A stretch of DNA of 64,000 bases, from NCBI GenBank assembly GCA_001792895.1, contig MARA01000079.1:1-64000 (forward strand), written 5' to 3'. Below are positions 10,700 through 21,440 of this stretch, piece after piece (the stretch's first letter is position 1; each line of letters begins with the position of its first letter). The translations under genes were made by a program, and so were the position numbers. This DNA comes from Lentinus brumalis (Eukaryota > Basidiomycota > Agaricomycetes > Polyporales > Polyporaceae). The notes below the pieces were generated by a model. The model ran no database searches, was not told the origin of the DNA, and was given only the letters and a program-made list of their open reading frames with translations.

Positions 10700-12836
10700 C
10701 TATCCGCGCCCAATCCAGACGGGAACATACGAGCGGCCGGCGCACATGTCGTGTACCTCTGCGAACGAGATATATTTTCCTATCTACTACAGCATCTGCC
10801 AAGCCCCGCCGCACGCGACACATCTCGTGAGCTGGACGACGCACCTCGGCGAGCTCGACCCCGCTGTGTCGGTTGTAGTTTGCATATACAAGGTTGATCT
10901 GTCGACCGATATCCCGTCAGGCACATTGAGAGCGAAGCACGGGGAAATTGCACACCTCATGATGGAACGGCCTCAGCCCGGCCACCTCGAGCAGCTCCCA
11001 CCACTCGAGGAAGTCCTGGAAGCGCTGGTTCCAGACGTGCAGCTCGATCTGCAGCTGGCCGAACGGCAGCACGCCCTCGCGCTCGTTCACGTTCCACCCC
11101 GTCGTGTTCGCGTTCGCGGCGGGATTCGCGGAAACCCGCTCCATCGTGAAGTCGCGGATGATGCCCCGGAACGTCTCCCACTCCCACCCCTCGACGTCAA
11201 GCCGCAGGAAGTCTATGTGCGAGTGGCCTGCGGTCGGGGAGGCGTCAGTAGACTCAGCGTTGTACAGGACGGAGGACGGACCGTTCTCGGACATGAGCGA
11301 CTTGAGCGTCCACGTCTTCGGGTCGTCGCCCTGTCCGTGCCTGTCGCTCGCCCCGAGCGCGAGCTTGCCGAAGTGCGCGCGGTGCCGGAGCGGCTTCGGG
11401 ATGTGGTTCTGCGCGTCCTCGCCTTTCGTGGAGTCGTATATCCACACCTCGCAGAACTGTGTCGACTGCAGCAGAGTCGCCTCGAACGAGTAAGAGGAGT
11501 CGATGCCTGGGGGTGAGAGGCGAAGTCAGGGCCGAATTTAACGAACAAGATACGGACGCTCGACGCAATGCGGGAAGATGAAGGACGCGGAAGCGGTGAA
11601 TCGAACGGATACACGTCGGAGAACATCCATACAATGATGTTCACTCTGTTATCCCTCGCTGCGTTGTCCCGGACTCGAAAGAATGGCGGGGCACGTGCGC
11701 TGATGACCGGGCCCGCGAAGTCAAGAAGAGACCGTGATGAGCGCATGAAGTGATGCACTGTGCGCGCCTTGACACATCCGGGAAATAGGCCTCAGAGAGC
11801 CCACCTCACGAACAATGCCCTGGTGCCCTCCACGGACAGCGGGTCCATCATGCTCAGCAGCGTACGCTGGCCCCCCACACAGAGTACGAGTACAAGCCTG
11901 GGGTACGCGTATGCAGCACGAAGGGCCCGGATCGCGCTTGCGCTGATGCCATTCGGGCGCATCGTCAGACCTGGGGACGCGTCTCGCGTAACCCGCGCGA
12001 GACCGACGCGTGAAGCGCCACACCAGCTATTGGTGCGGATACCATTGGGTATCCGGGCCAGCGCAATCCTCAGTGTCGACTGCGGAGGATGGTCCACCGT
12101 ACGACGTGGCGGACTGCGGAGACTGGGTGACGCCGGCAAAAGTGATCGGTGGAGCAAGTACAGCAACGGGGTACTGGACAGCGCGAAATACACAGAACGC
12201 GAGTGTAGGCTGGGAGAGCATGGGGGACCGGCAGGACAGCGGGAGAAGGGGAAGGGAGACGCTATCGCCCCTGACTGAAAGTGAGGATAATGAGGACAAG
12301 ACGTACCAAATGAATATATCACGCAGTTCGGCTTGTCCTGTATGCGCGAGATGCCACACATCCACTTTCCGCCGTCTCCCAATGCTCCTAACCGGTCGAG
12401 TTCGTGCGGGCAGTTGAACAGTGGAGGGAAAAAGTCCCCTGCGAGAGACTGTCAGCGCGAAGGCGTGCGAGCAGCGTGCCAGACGACGTACACACTGTGT
12501 ACGGTGGCCACGGATCCTGGTCAGGAGGGAACCTATGCACGAAGCGTTGTCAGGGATGGCAGGGACCGCGCGAGACACGCCGCCGACGTACATGACGACC
12601 TGGGCCGGCGTGGGTCCAAATCGAGTGATGAGGTCCTGCCGCTGCGGGAGCATGGCGCGATACTTGCGCTCCTCGCGTTCTAGTCTCGCCTTGAGGTCGT
12701 TGTTCGCCCTGTACACGACGGAGTGCGGGCGGGGCGTCGGGCTCGAGAGGAACCAGTACGCGCAGAGGACGAAGGCGGCGAAGGCGATGGTGTAGCGCGG
12801 GTGTCGCTGTCCCAGGGAGAAGACGGACTTTGCCAT
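10700..12836 (-). CDS. METTL24-like (Methyltransf_22 family) type II membrane methyltransferase, U2 copy, intact
   Basis: Best copy of the array's gene. My exon model on the minus strand is 12836-12592, 12532-12492, 12438-12307, 11506-11282, 11227-10956, 10898-10845 and 10783-10700. All introns are GT-AG: 59, 53, 800, 54, 57 and 61 nt. It predicts about 350 residues. Residues 15-32 are a hydrophobic signal anchor without a signal-peptidase site, followed by a charged stalk with ERE and EERKYR. The METTL24/Methyltransf_22 signatures follow: PPYTVWDFF near 91-99, GALGDGGKW at 113-121, CVIYSFG at 134-140, SSYSFEATLL, RAHFGKLALG, TLKSLMSENG, LRLDVEGWEWE at 222-232 and NLVYANYN near the C-terminus. 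SAM-dependent methyl transfer is inferred from the family; the substrate is unknown, and the topology suggests a Golgi/ER lumenal enzyme. The start was chosen because upstream frames are not conserved between units. The end is uncertain: if intron 6 is retained, the stop is at 10638. Confidence 0.87.
11507..12306 (-). other. Long third intron of the methyltransferase gene (class B form, U2)
   Basis: The donor GTACGT follows the codons for VIYSF and the acceptor CAG precedes the exon for GIDSSYSFEATLL. The other five introns of the gene are 53-61 nt, but this one is 800 nt here, 799 nt in U3 (23110-22312), 1020 nt in U1 (1748-729) and 508 nt in U4 (33619-33112). Classes A and B share a core of about 0.46 kb, including a stretch around the CGTGATGAGCGCATGA motif, that is missing from class C. 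I recognise no gene or transposon ends inside it. Confidence 0.75.
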
Positions 12837-12963
12837 GCTGACGGAGTCGCAGAGGGCGTGTGGTGGGCGTCGGTCGTCGTGTACGACAGCGTCGGCGTCG
12901 TGGAAGACGGTGAGCAAGACGGAGGGAAATGTGGGGAAAAGCGGAGAGACGCGCGCCCATGTT

Positions 12964-12992
12964 CGGTCTAGACCGGCGGGCGCTCCCACGTG
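12964..12992. promoter_or_regulatory. Divergent promoter core of U2 (class B variant)
   Basis: The palindrome is trimmed to 12 bp (CGGTCTAGACCG, 12964-12975) because both outer bases have changed. CACGTG is at 12987-12992. That the core survives while neighbouring bases differ between classes argues for constraint. Confidence 0.48.
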
Positions 12993-13633
12993 GATACTGA
13001 ACGCTGTCGCAAGCGCAACGCACGGGAGAGTCCGTGACGTCAAGTCGCTCGATCGCAGGGCACTCCCACGGCCTCGCTCGCTCTGGCTGCTCGACGCCAT
13101 CCAAGACGCGTCTGCGGGCCACGCATGCGGCGTTCCCTCTGCCGCTGCAACACGCGACTCATCTGTCCGAGCTCGGCCCTGTGCTGCTCCACCTGTCCCG
13201 CCCCAGGATGCGCACTGCATGCGCCTGAATGCATCCTGCAGGTGCGGGCTCCTCTCGACACGGCTGCGCCACCTGCGTGCAGTGCATGTCTACGCCCCTG
13301 CCCTCGACCTCCTCACCTCCACGCTGTGCTCATGGTCTTGCAAGCTGACATCCGCCCGGCCGCGGCAGCAAGGCAGCTGCTGATCCCTGTCGGTCGTAGT
13401 ACCGGCTATTCACTCTACTATAGCGCATATACTTACACCATCTCCTCCATCTCCGCGGCGACCTTCGTAGGTCTGCGCCATTCAGCGTGCTCACGCCCTC
13501 GCTCGCATCAACGTCGTGCACATCACACCGAAGTGTGTCAATCTGGTAAGATCATCCGTTCTATTCCTGCGGTACTTCTTACATCTGTACTACAGTTCTA
13601 TCTATCCGGTCTGCGGAACGTCAAGCCACGGAT

Positions 13634-14095
13634 ATGTCCGGGCCCCCCAACCTGCTGAGCCCCATCGCCCTCTCCTGCTACCCGTCTCGCCGCCCAGAAG
13701 AGGGCGGCGCATTGTCCTCGGAACTCACCGCAACGCCCGCAATACAGGAACGCGCACCGGCCACTCCTCAGGCGACGCCATCGCGGCTCACCGACACGGA
13801 AGTCGTGCCTTCTCTCTCATGTGCACCTCGTCGTCTCATCGACGCCGTCGTCGCGCCCAACCACACCGTCCTCCGGAACTCATGCAGCACGTCACAAGAC
13901 GGCACCGCCGTTCGCATCGCCCCATGGATACATCTACGCTACTCGATCTCAGACGTTGATGCACACGTTGTTCTGGTCGGCAAACGCATCGCTTCACCGC
14001 GAATCTGCAAGCAAGTGAAGACAGTCCCACGGTCAGTACGAATAAGAAGGACGAACAGACCCATGGTGACACTGACCGCGGTTGCCATCCTGTAA
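13634..14095 (+). CDS. Candidate first coding exon(s) of the plus-strand gene, U2 (unknown function)
   Basis: First ATG after the leader intron 13546-13595. It starts MSGPPNLLSPIALSCYPSRR and is rich in Pro, Thr, Ser and Arg, consistent with a disordered N-terminus. The YPSRRP segment is shared with the U1-type units, but downstream the frame relation to U1 is lost through indels, so only the first 20-30 residues have cross-unit support. Part of the frame probably reads into an intron that would end near the CAG at 14101, just before VDSDDEHSDGS. No known domain. The identical sequence is at 24438-24899 in U3. Confidence 0.28.
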   Translation: MSGPPNLLSPIALSCYPSRRPEEGGALSSELTATPAIQERAPATPQATPSRLTDTEVVPSLSCAPRRLIDAVVAPNHTVLRNSCSTSQDGTAVRIAPWIHLRYSISDVDAHVVLVGKRIASPRICKQVKTVPRSVRIRRTNRPMVTLTAVAIL

Positions 14096-14360
14096 CGGGC
14101 AGGTCCTCGGTGTCGACTCGGATGACGAGCACAGCGACGGGAGCGTTGCGCCAGCTGGAGACAGCGGGCGGACGGACGCACGGTGAGTGTTAGCTTACGG
14201 AAGAAGCGTCCTGAAAACCGCCCTTTTCAGCCACTCGCGCGAGAACATCACCCAACGACGCCACACGTACAGGTGACCTGACTCTTCTCGTGCAGCGCGA
14301 GTGTCGACGCCTCGGGTCTCTGCCCGGCGACAAGCTCGACGTTAGCTGAGACGGCAGCGC

Positions 14361-14771
14361 GTGCGGAATGCAGATGCTCACCAGGCGCCAGGCCAGCTGG
14401 GGTGCGGAGGTCATTGGTGTCTGCGACGCAGCGTATCTGTTAGCATGGGACGGCATGAAGCCAGACGACAGACGACTCACCATCACGGTCGCCGAGAGCA
14501 CAGGGACAGCGAGGTTGAATTGGACGGCGGCGAAGGCGACTCGGGCGGCGGCGAGAAGCACGGGCGAAGGCGACGGTACGATGACGAAGACCCTAGACAT
14601 GAGCGGGGGCACGAGAGGGTGAGCGGGGGAGTGGGGACCTGGAATGGAGACCCTGCGTCGCTGCCAGCATATGACCGTCCCGGACCCTGGACAAACATGC
14701 CACGCACGTCGCCTGCGCACGCGTGTTCGGTTCTAGCATCAGGCAGGGCAACGGCTTCGTGCCGCTTGTGA
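14361..14771 (+). CDS. Candidate acidic low-complexity exon, U2 (unknown function)
   Basis: The middle of this 136-codon frame is strikingly charged (SEVELDGGEGDSGGGEKHG, then YDDEDPRHERGHE). It is followed by SLPAYDRPGPWTNMPRTSPA. The SLPAYDR...TNMPRTSPAH stretch is kept in the same frame in U1 (inside 3732-4421), U4 (35613-36209) and U5 (44896-45426). The start codon is not supported. A GTGAG...GCTGCCAG pair (about 14619-14667) could instead remove the SLPAYDR part as an intron. Identical in U3 at 25165-25575. Confidence 0.25.
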   Translation: MRNADAHQAPGQLGCGGHWCLRRSVSVSMGRHEARRQTTHHHGRREHRDSEVELDGGEGDSGGGEKHGRRRRYDDEDPRHERGHERVSGGVGTWNGDPASLPAYDRPGPWTNMPRTSPAHACSVLASGRATASCRL

Positions 14772-15040
14772 GTGTGGTCGCGGCTCCAGCTCGGACGCAT
14801 GCAGCGTGCTCCCGCTGTCCAGTGCAAGGTGCGCCCATCTCTGCCATGTTTCGTATTCTGTCGGTCGTGATAGTACGCCAATACCAGACGATGAGCAGAC
14901 TGGTGCTGCCACTCGATGCGGCAGGGCGGCGGTCGGGAGGCCGTCCGGGATGCAGCATGAAGAGCGAGACTCGAAGGTACGCGGACCGTGAGGCTTGAGC
15001 ATTGATTCGCATGTTCGTAGCCCACAACTCGATCTCGCCG

Positions 15041-16033
15041 GACCCGAACGGCGACTCCGATCGTGCCAGACTGCCAGTGCGGCGGAGATACGACCGTCGA
15101 CGCTTTCAGCTGCCGAATTCGCAACCAGATGGGCGGCGTCGTCGGCCAGTGCCACGGCGTTGTGTGTTCGGCGCTGCTCGGTAGGCTGACAGGCAGCAGA
15201 ATGGTACGTCCTCCGTATGTTTGCTGGCTCCTGCGCAGTGCGCAGCGAGGTTCGCCCTCGTCACACCGCCGGTGGACCTTGCAGCGAGTGCTACAGCTGA
15301 AGACGATTCTCCAGAGCTCAAGAGACTGGGACTCGGGCCACCAAGGTACAAGGAGCCGTGTATTTCCAGGGTACCAGGACGTCGGGACGAGACCGTGCGC
15401 TCGAGCTTCACGCCCGGGTACCGGATCGCAGCACGGAACCTCGACAGTCAGACGTCCGGCTCGAGATCGGCGGTCGCCACTCGCAGTTCAGATACAAGGC
15501 GCACGTACCGTGCTTCAGGTTCGTCATGTCCGTCCGACCGAGCCATGCGGGTGTCTTGCCATGGCGGAGTCCATGTGGGTTGGCAGTCCCGCCCGCTCTT
15601 GCCACGGACGTCCCACGTACTGCTGTATCATAACGTCGGCTATCGTTGCTGGCGGGCAGGCGCAGAGGTGCAGCACCGGGATAGAGTATAGAGAGCTCAA
15701 AGGACAAGTCTCCCGGCCGAGCACGAACACGGTGCGAGCGAAGCGAAGCCTCGGAATACGACACCGAATACTATCTGAGGCTGGGAAGACCCTTCCCGGT
15801 CAATCTGGTGCACTGGAGTCTGGCAGACGACGCCTGGGACCCTCGTGTCGATCGCGCGGCGCGGATTTGAAGCGAAGGCAAAGGCTGCGCGGCCAAGTAG
15901 ACGGTAAGTATGGTCTCCCTGCATCTGCGCATCCTTGCTGGTTTGTTTGAGACGATGGTTTACGGTGAGCGAGTGGATACCACGCCGTGAGGGCCGCGAC
16001 GGCGTGAGGGTCGTGTCGGGGACTGTGAATTTT
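15041..16033. repeat. Internal duplication in U2, first (diverged) copy
   Basis: This block parallels 16034-17415. Both begin with a (G/A)-A/T-CCGAACGGCGAC stretch, contain the CAACCAGATGGGCGG segment, the GTACCGGATCGCA segment and the AGAGCTCA(A/G)AGGA stretch, and end with GTTTGTTTGAGACGATGGTTTA and a GTGGATACCACGCCGTGAG tail (15941-15990 and 17341-17390). The copies are clearly diverged, and this one lacks a 0.4-kb subrepeat, so the duplication is old. U1 and U4-U6 have the single form. Confidence 0.75.
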
Positions 16034-17415
16034 AGATCCGAACGGCGACCTCGCTCGCGCCAGACTCCCAGTACTTACGCGGCGGGTATAGGACCCTCGA
16101 CCGTCGAGGCTTCCCAGTCCCGGCCGCATCCGCAGGTTGCAACCAGATGGGCGGCCTCGTCGGCCAGCCGCACGGCGTTGTTCCAGAATCCCTGCGGGTA
16201 GTTCGCCGCTCGGTAATAAGCTGACAGGCAGCGCATGTTCGAAGAATGGTACGTACATTTTGGTGGTGATGCGTCTCGAGGCTCGCGCTCACGACTTCGT
16301 TTGGGCGACCTTGCAGCAAGTGCTTAAACTGGAACAAGAGCTCGAGAGTCCGAGACACCGGGACCCTGGCCAAGGACCAAGGACCAAGGACCCGTGTATC
16401 TCCAGTGTACGCACGGCATGACTAGGACGTCGGGACGATACTTTGCGTTCGAGCTTCACGCACCGGATCGCAGCACGGAACCTCAACGGTCAGTCTTCCA
16501 GCTCGAGATCGGGAGCGCAACTCGCGACTCGCGTATCGGGTACCTGTATCCGCAACCAGGTGGACAATCTCGTCGGCCATGGCGTTGAATATTCTCCGCG
16601 GGTTGTTCGCTGCGCGATAGCAGGCTGACAGACAGTGTATGTTCAGGGGAAAGCGGTACGTCCGTCTTCTCGGCCGTGTGGAACGAGGCTTGCGCTCACG
16701 CTCAGAATTTTGTTGCGGGACTGTACAGCGAGTGGAAGGGCCGATGACAGGAATTCGAAAGACCCAATCATGCATTTCCCGCATGACCACGTCGTGGGGA
16801 CGATATTGTTGGCTCGAGCTTCCCACACGCCACGGCTCTGGTACCGGATCGCACAATGCAACCGCAACAGTCTGAAGGACAGCTCGAGATTCGCGTTTCG
16901 CGTCTCGGGTACAAGGAGCAAGTATCGTGCTCGACCGTGCCCATCCGGTCGAATCGTCACGCGGCCTGGATTCCTGGAGCTCGTGTGGTACGTGCAAAGC
17001 CCACTCGGTCTTGCGGACGTCCCGAGTACCGTACCGGACGCTTTCATAGCGGCCGGGCAGGTGTAGAGGTGCAACACTGGGATCGAGATTTGCGTGCAGA
17101 GAGCTCAGAGGAGATGTCTCCCGGCCTAGCACGAGCGCAATCTGAGCGAAGCCTCGGACTACCTAAATCTCTGAGGCTGGGAAGACCCGTCCCGGGCGAT
17201 TCGGTGCACCGGAGTCGCACAGACGACGCTCGGGTCCCTTGATTCGATCGCGCGACGCGGACGAGTTCACACGAAGGCTGCGGGGTCAAGTAGACGGCAA
17301 TAGGTACTTATGGTCTCCCTCCGTCCGCTCATCCTTGCTGGTTTGTTTGAGACGATGGTTTACGGTGAGCGAGTGGATACCACGCCGTGAGGGGCGCGTC
17401 GGGACAGTGAGTCCC
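16034..17415. repeat. Internal duplication in U2, second copy
   Basis: Homologous to U1 4340-5705 and to the diverged block just upstream. It contains both 0.4-kb subrepeats. The small heptamer CCAAGGA occurs here in three tandem copies near 16372-16391 where U1 has two. Confidence 0.75.
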
Positions 17416-18059
17416 AACTAGGTCACGGCGTGTATCCTCCGCTTCCAAGCGAAGTCTAATGACGACGACAGCGACCGACAGGTCAGGAAGCGAACTTCCG
17501 CCCATCATGATGTGCTGGCGCGAGACCTCGACCGGTTGCTGAGGCACTGTAGTCTGTGGGCTGTGCCGTTCGAGTGTATGTCTCTCCGCCCCTCGTCCGC
17601 CTCCGTGCGCGTCCGGACTAGATATTCGCAGTGCAATACCAGTCATTTGGCGATGTACTCGAGTACAGCAGTATATAATGTGCAACAGGCTGATGCCGGT
17701 GTGTTCATGTCGCACTCTGAGCACCAGATGCAGTGATGTTCTCATCGTTGCCATTCAATTACGGTTCCCTGCCCGGACTCTTCCCATCTGACATCGGGAT
17801 ATCTGGCTCTGTCGTTTGCCGGTTCCCATGGATAGCAGCTGTGTCCCGAGGAGCATGGACGAGCGCATGGTGACACCCATTCAGCAAGTCTTCTACTTAT
17901 TTGCAGCTCACGCTCAAGGTGGTGGTCGCTGATGTTGCCGCAGCGCAACTCAGAATGTTCCATGAATAAAGTCTGCTCGCATGGGCCACATCGCTGCCGA
18001 GGAAAGCCGTCGATTGCTAGCGAGATGAGACACTTTGGATCAAGGCCTTCTCATCTTCA

Positions 18060-18404
18060 GTGGTGAGTACACAACACTGTAGGGTCGTGGACTCGGACCG
18101 GGCAGCAATTTCTGAGGAGACCTATCCATCCTGCGAGCATACAAGACACTACATCCATGGCTGGCCTGGGACTCGTGTCTGTGCAAGGACTCGGTTCAGG
18201 GAATTCAACTCACAGGGAGATACAAAGCTCGCTTCATCCGTGGGGCGTTGCAGCCTCGGACATGTTACGTCGAACAGGGAAGATATGCTCAGGCGATACT
18301 CTGCCAACAAGCACTACTCGGGACCCTTAGACTGTCTCAGACAAGGCTGCTGGCAGCCTCTCATGCTGCATGCATGGCCAGTTTGTGCTCACTCAATCAT
18401 CTGA
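18060..18404 (+). CDS. Conserved VVSTQHC...HYIHGW exon, U2
   Basis: Same frame as U1 with ETYPSCEHTRHYIHGWPG. It loses 8 nt after FREFNSQ (about 18216), so the FICGALQH part is out of frame. If the exon ends at the CAG before that point, the loss is intronic and harmless. Confidence 0.36.
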   Translation: MVSTQHCRVVDSDRAAISEETYPSCEHTRHYIHGWPGTRVCARTRFREFNSQGDTKLASSVGRCSLGHVTSNREDMLRRYSANKHYSGPLDCLRQGCWQPLMLHAWPVCAHSII

Positions 18405-19929
18405 AGACAAAATTGATTCAATGTTCAAGGGTTTTAAGATATTGCTCTGGCGTCCCTTTCGATATATCTGGCTACTAGTCCACACTGGCAGTAGAACTGG
18501 TATGAACAAGCACTGCTGGCACGGTGCGCGGCTCAGGAGCGCTCTTCGTAAGCAGAAGCTGATAAGCATCAACAGAGAGAGCAGTGGGACCGAGGATACG
18601 TCGCCTCCGCGCACGTAAATGCTAGCTGCCCATTTCTGAAAGTTTGTGATCTTGTCATGCAGGTCGCAACACGCATCGGCACTTTCCGATCGCTGTATAG
18701 CCCGGTACGTTTCGACTTTGAGCCACGGGTTGTTTATTCCTTCAATCAGGACCACACCAAGCAGATCAGGGATCCAACGTGCGCCCTGTATCATTGCTGG
18801 GTCCAGTGAGCGGGACGTTGACTTGATACCATTCAAGGAAGCTTAACCAGCACCGCAAGCAACCGACATGAAGCTCCCACCATATGTGGCTGAATACTGA
18901 CACAGACGGCAGTAAATTCCTATAGACAGCTCAACCAGGTGAGACCTCAAGGTGTGCGCATGTTCCTTCATGTTGAAGGAAGATCGGCCTTACTCACAAT
19001 CGGATGGCAGTCCCTGGCAGCCGCTGCGTCTCATAAGAGGTACGCGGTGTTGGCCACTCAACAGCCGATGCTTACTCAACTGTGCGACACCCGCGGACAA
19101 TCGCATGGAAGGAACATTGTATTCTGTTGTTCGTGATCATTCTTTTGTGCGCAGCGTTACAGAACACGCCAGCAGCTCTTGCCTCTCCCTCCCCACCTTG
19201 TCCCAACTCTTTCCCCTTCCCCTGGCTGCAGTATCGGCACACAGAGTCTACCCTCCTGCCCTCCTGCCCTCGACAACAAGCTCCTAGCTCCTGCGTACCA
19301 TCACACAATGTTTCACGCACGTTATGAGAAGCGACAGTCGAGGAGTCGTCGCTCATTCAAAGGTAAGTATCACGGAACTTTGTCTACAGGGACTGAGCTC
19401 ATGCCGTGTCTCCCAGCCCGCTCCGTGAACTCGCCGTCGCGCTCCAAAATCTCCCATCATCCCATCCCTTGGATCGTCGCCGTCGCGCACCTCTCGGTCG
19501 TTTGACGGTCAGCGCAGACGAGAGACCTTGGTACGTGGTAGTCTCGCACGAGCTGGTTGTTCAGGCCTGAACTTCGCTGGCTTCTCGGTCCGCCAGAAGT
19601 ACAGACCAGGCGAGTTCCTGTTGTGCACATGGTACGCCCCTCACCTCCCGGCGGCATGTCGCTCATCCGCCGCTCTCACACGTGAAGACGAAGCGGTAAT
19701 ATGTGAGTCTGTCCAATGAACAGCATCGCGTCAGCATGATACTAACCATACTGTTCAGCTCGAGCGATGACTAACCCGGTCGATTACTCCCGCTTTCATC
19801 AGAGCCACTCTTCACGCGACACGGCGCATTCACCGTCGTCTCCCGGTTTGTGCGGCGGGGCCGTGAAGGCCGTCCGGCGTCGCCGGCCACAGCGGATGTC
19901 TTGTCTGCCCGCCCTCCGTCTGCTGGTAC

Positions 19930-20493
19930 GTGCCTGTCCTTCACCTGAATCAGTCGACAGGGTCGCTCACTACGGACATCTATCTCCCAGGTACATGCAC
20001 ACTTGACTCACAAGTCAATACAGCTCAGCACCGCCGAGACATGTTCGACCTCCCCTCGGAGGCTCGCCGCTCGTCTGGCGGATATGCGTCCTCGCTGTAC
20101 GCTGTGCGACCGAGGCTCATCATGCGGTCGTCCAGACTCTCTTCCGGAGTCCGGACGCCGCTGGTGTTACATCCGCGGGTGCTGCCACGGCCGCACGACG
20201 GCCGCCTGGTCGCCTCTCTGGTGCGCAGCTCCTCCGAGGCTGCCATATGTCGTGTTCACAGGTGCGTATCACGGCACGCGCAACCGGGAGACAATCTGAT
20301 CGTTTCTCAAGATGCGGTGGCTGCCTGCAGCGATCTCGTCGCCGCAGGTCAACGACCGCCGCACCATGCAGAAGGTGAGCCCTCGACCGGTACGGCGCTG
20401 GTGTCCGGGTCTTCCACGACTCACCTCCTGCGCTGCACGCTCGTCGTTGGTACGTACCTCTTTGCATTCGCACAGCAGCAACAGTATCGTTGA
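19930..20493 (+). CDS. Long conserved distal frame SLTTDIYLP...FAFAQQQQ, U2 (unknown function)
   Basis: 187 codons open in U2. The diverged U4 version (39922-40524, 200 codons) keeps the same frame. Changes such as GTG CTG CCA CGG to ATG CTA CCG CGC in the VLPR segment are mostly third-position, and SSSEAAI-RVHR, SDLVAA and TYLFAFAQQQQ are shared. Two GT-AG pairs (GTGCGTATC...CTGCAG and GTACGTACC...AACAG) lie inside, so part may be spliced out. No start codon is supported; an in-frame junction to the MTNP-type block upstream (19767) is possible. U1 and U3 have disruptions. Confidence 0.32.
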   Translation: MPVLHLNQSTGSLTTDIYLPGTCTLDSQVNTAQHRRDMFDLPSEARRSSGGYASSLYAVRPRLIMRSSRLSSGVRTPLVLHPRVLPRPHDGRLVASLVRSSSEAAICRVHRCVSRHAQPGDNLIVSQDAVAACSDLVAAGQRPPHHAEGEPSTGTALVSGSSTTHLLRCTLVVGTYLFAFAQQQQYR

Positions 20494-20823
20494 CTGACGA
20501 TCTTTGTCCGGTATGTTGGGCAGAACGGCGACTGTCGGCGTATGCCGCGGCGTTAACTCTACGGATTGGCTTCAGGACACAGGTACGCACTTACGCATGC
20601 GTCCGACGCGTCCCTTGGCTGACGAGGCCCTGGGTGTCTCCAGCGACTGTCCGCTCCGTGTTCCGCCGCGGCTCAGACCGGCACTCGTCTCTGCCGCACG
20701 CGTGCACCATAGACCGGTACGCACTCGTCTCTGACGCACCTCAAAGCTCCGCTGTCTGCAGCGTATCCTCACTGTCGACGCGCGAGCGCAGACTGTGTCC
20801 GGCTGCTTCGATGCATCTCCAAC

Positions 20824-21057
20824 TTGACAGAGCGTCGCACCGCGGCCCGCAACACAACAGAACGTGAGTACTTATCTGATCCAGATCTCGAGAGACTGTT
20901 GCTAGAAACTGTTGCTGACAGAGATTTGCCAGGGCTAAAACCAGCGCAGATCCAGAGAGCTTGCAGAGAAGAGCCGAGGGAGACACGGAGGGCCGACGGC
21001 GGTGGTGGTCGAGAAGAGAGGCATGGACTTGCCCAAACGGGCGAAGTCGCGGAATAG
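20824..21057 (+). CDS. Candidate terminal exon reading YLSDPDLERLLLETVADR, U2
   Basis: A 77-codon frame ending at TAG 21055-21057, 0.1 kb before the AT-rich convergent region. The segment YLSDPDLERLLLETVADRDL looks like a helical protein segment and is kept as YLSDPHLERLLLETVADRAL in U3-U6. U1 has an in-frame rearrangement (LEKLLLLLTEL) followed by a stop. The start of the conserved part coincides with a GTGAGTAC donor-like site, so it may instead be an intron in some units. Confidence 0.28.
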   Translation: MTERRTAARNTTEREYLSDPDLERLLLETVADRDLPGLKPAQIQRACREEPRETRRADGGGGREERHGLAQTGEVAE

Positions 21058-21440
21058 GCGCCCATTATCGTGCGGGCGGGAAGTCTGCCAGAACGCGTCC
21101 CTGTCTCTGTAGCGCACCAGCAGTGTAGTCCGTCGTATTAAATATATTTCTGTGCCTCAATACTGCTCTTGAATGAACGGGAGCCCGCAGTGCGCATTCT
21201 AGCCGCTGAGAGTCTAAGTTCTCCAACCTGCCACCATCGACGCATGCCGCCGTTCGGATTGTTCTGAGGGCAAACATACATACAGAATGCTCCGGAACCA
21301 TGACCTACGTCTCGCCCCACTGTGTCGCCCTCCCCAGACACCCGCTGTCCCTCGGACTCCCCCCCTCTGCAGAACCTCGCCGTCCCCGCTGTCTCTATGC
21401 ATCCCCAGGACCCACTGCCCCCTACTGCCCCCAGACCACC

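Larger units (their letters stand above)
1..10777. repeat. Tandem unit U1 (methyltransferase class A)
   Basis: First 10.8-kb monomer of the array. Position 1 falls inside the last methyltransferase exon, and the same sequence recurs at 10778, 21579, 32380, 41607, 50759 and 59934. Its left part matches U7 closely and its right part (about 5.0-9.4 kb) matches U3 27.5-31.0 kb. It is the only unit with the two small inverted-repeat transposons, which add about 0.87 kb. Confidence 0.93.
12837..21440 (+). other. U2 plus-strand interval, candidate transcription unit(s) of unknown function
   Basis: A TATA-like CTATAGCGCATATAC lies near 13418-13432, then a textbook leader intron (GTAAGATCATCC...TACTACAG, 13546-13595), then an ATG at 13634 opening a 153-codon Pro/Thr/Ser/Arg-rich frame. 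Further on there is an exon-like block reading VDSDDEHSDGS between a CAG acceptor near 14101 and a GTGAGT donor near 14184. Next come an acidic low-complexity frame (14361-14771) and the internal duplication. The stretch 17420-18050 is weakly conserved with little coding signal, apart from a truncated MTT-type frame at 17459. The distal frames at 18060 and 19930 have their own entries. Confidence 0.42.

Noticed and set aside
10533..11516. 327-codon plus-strand open frame (and 314 codons at 59725-60669)
   Set aside because: It is antisense to methyltransferase exons 4-7, whose conserved motifs are on the minus strand; high GC keeps the opposite frame open.
12027..13220. 397-codon minus-strand open frame, identical in U2 and U3
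   Set aside because: It reads straight through introns 1 and 2 and into the promoter. After exon 1 it is in the wrong frame for the conserved GDGGKW motif, so it is not the protein.
15063..15950. 295-codon plus-strand open frame in U2/U3
   Set aside because: It spans several GT-AG pairs and is present only in the diverged copy of the internal duplication; the second copy does not keep the frame.
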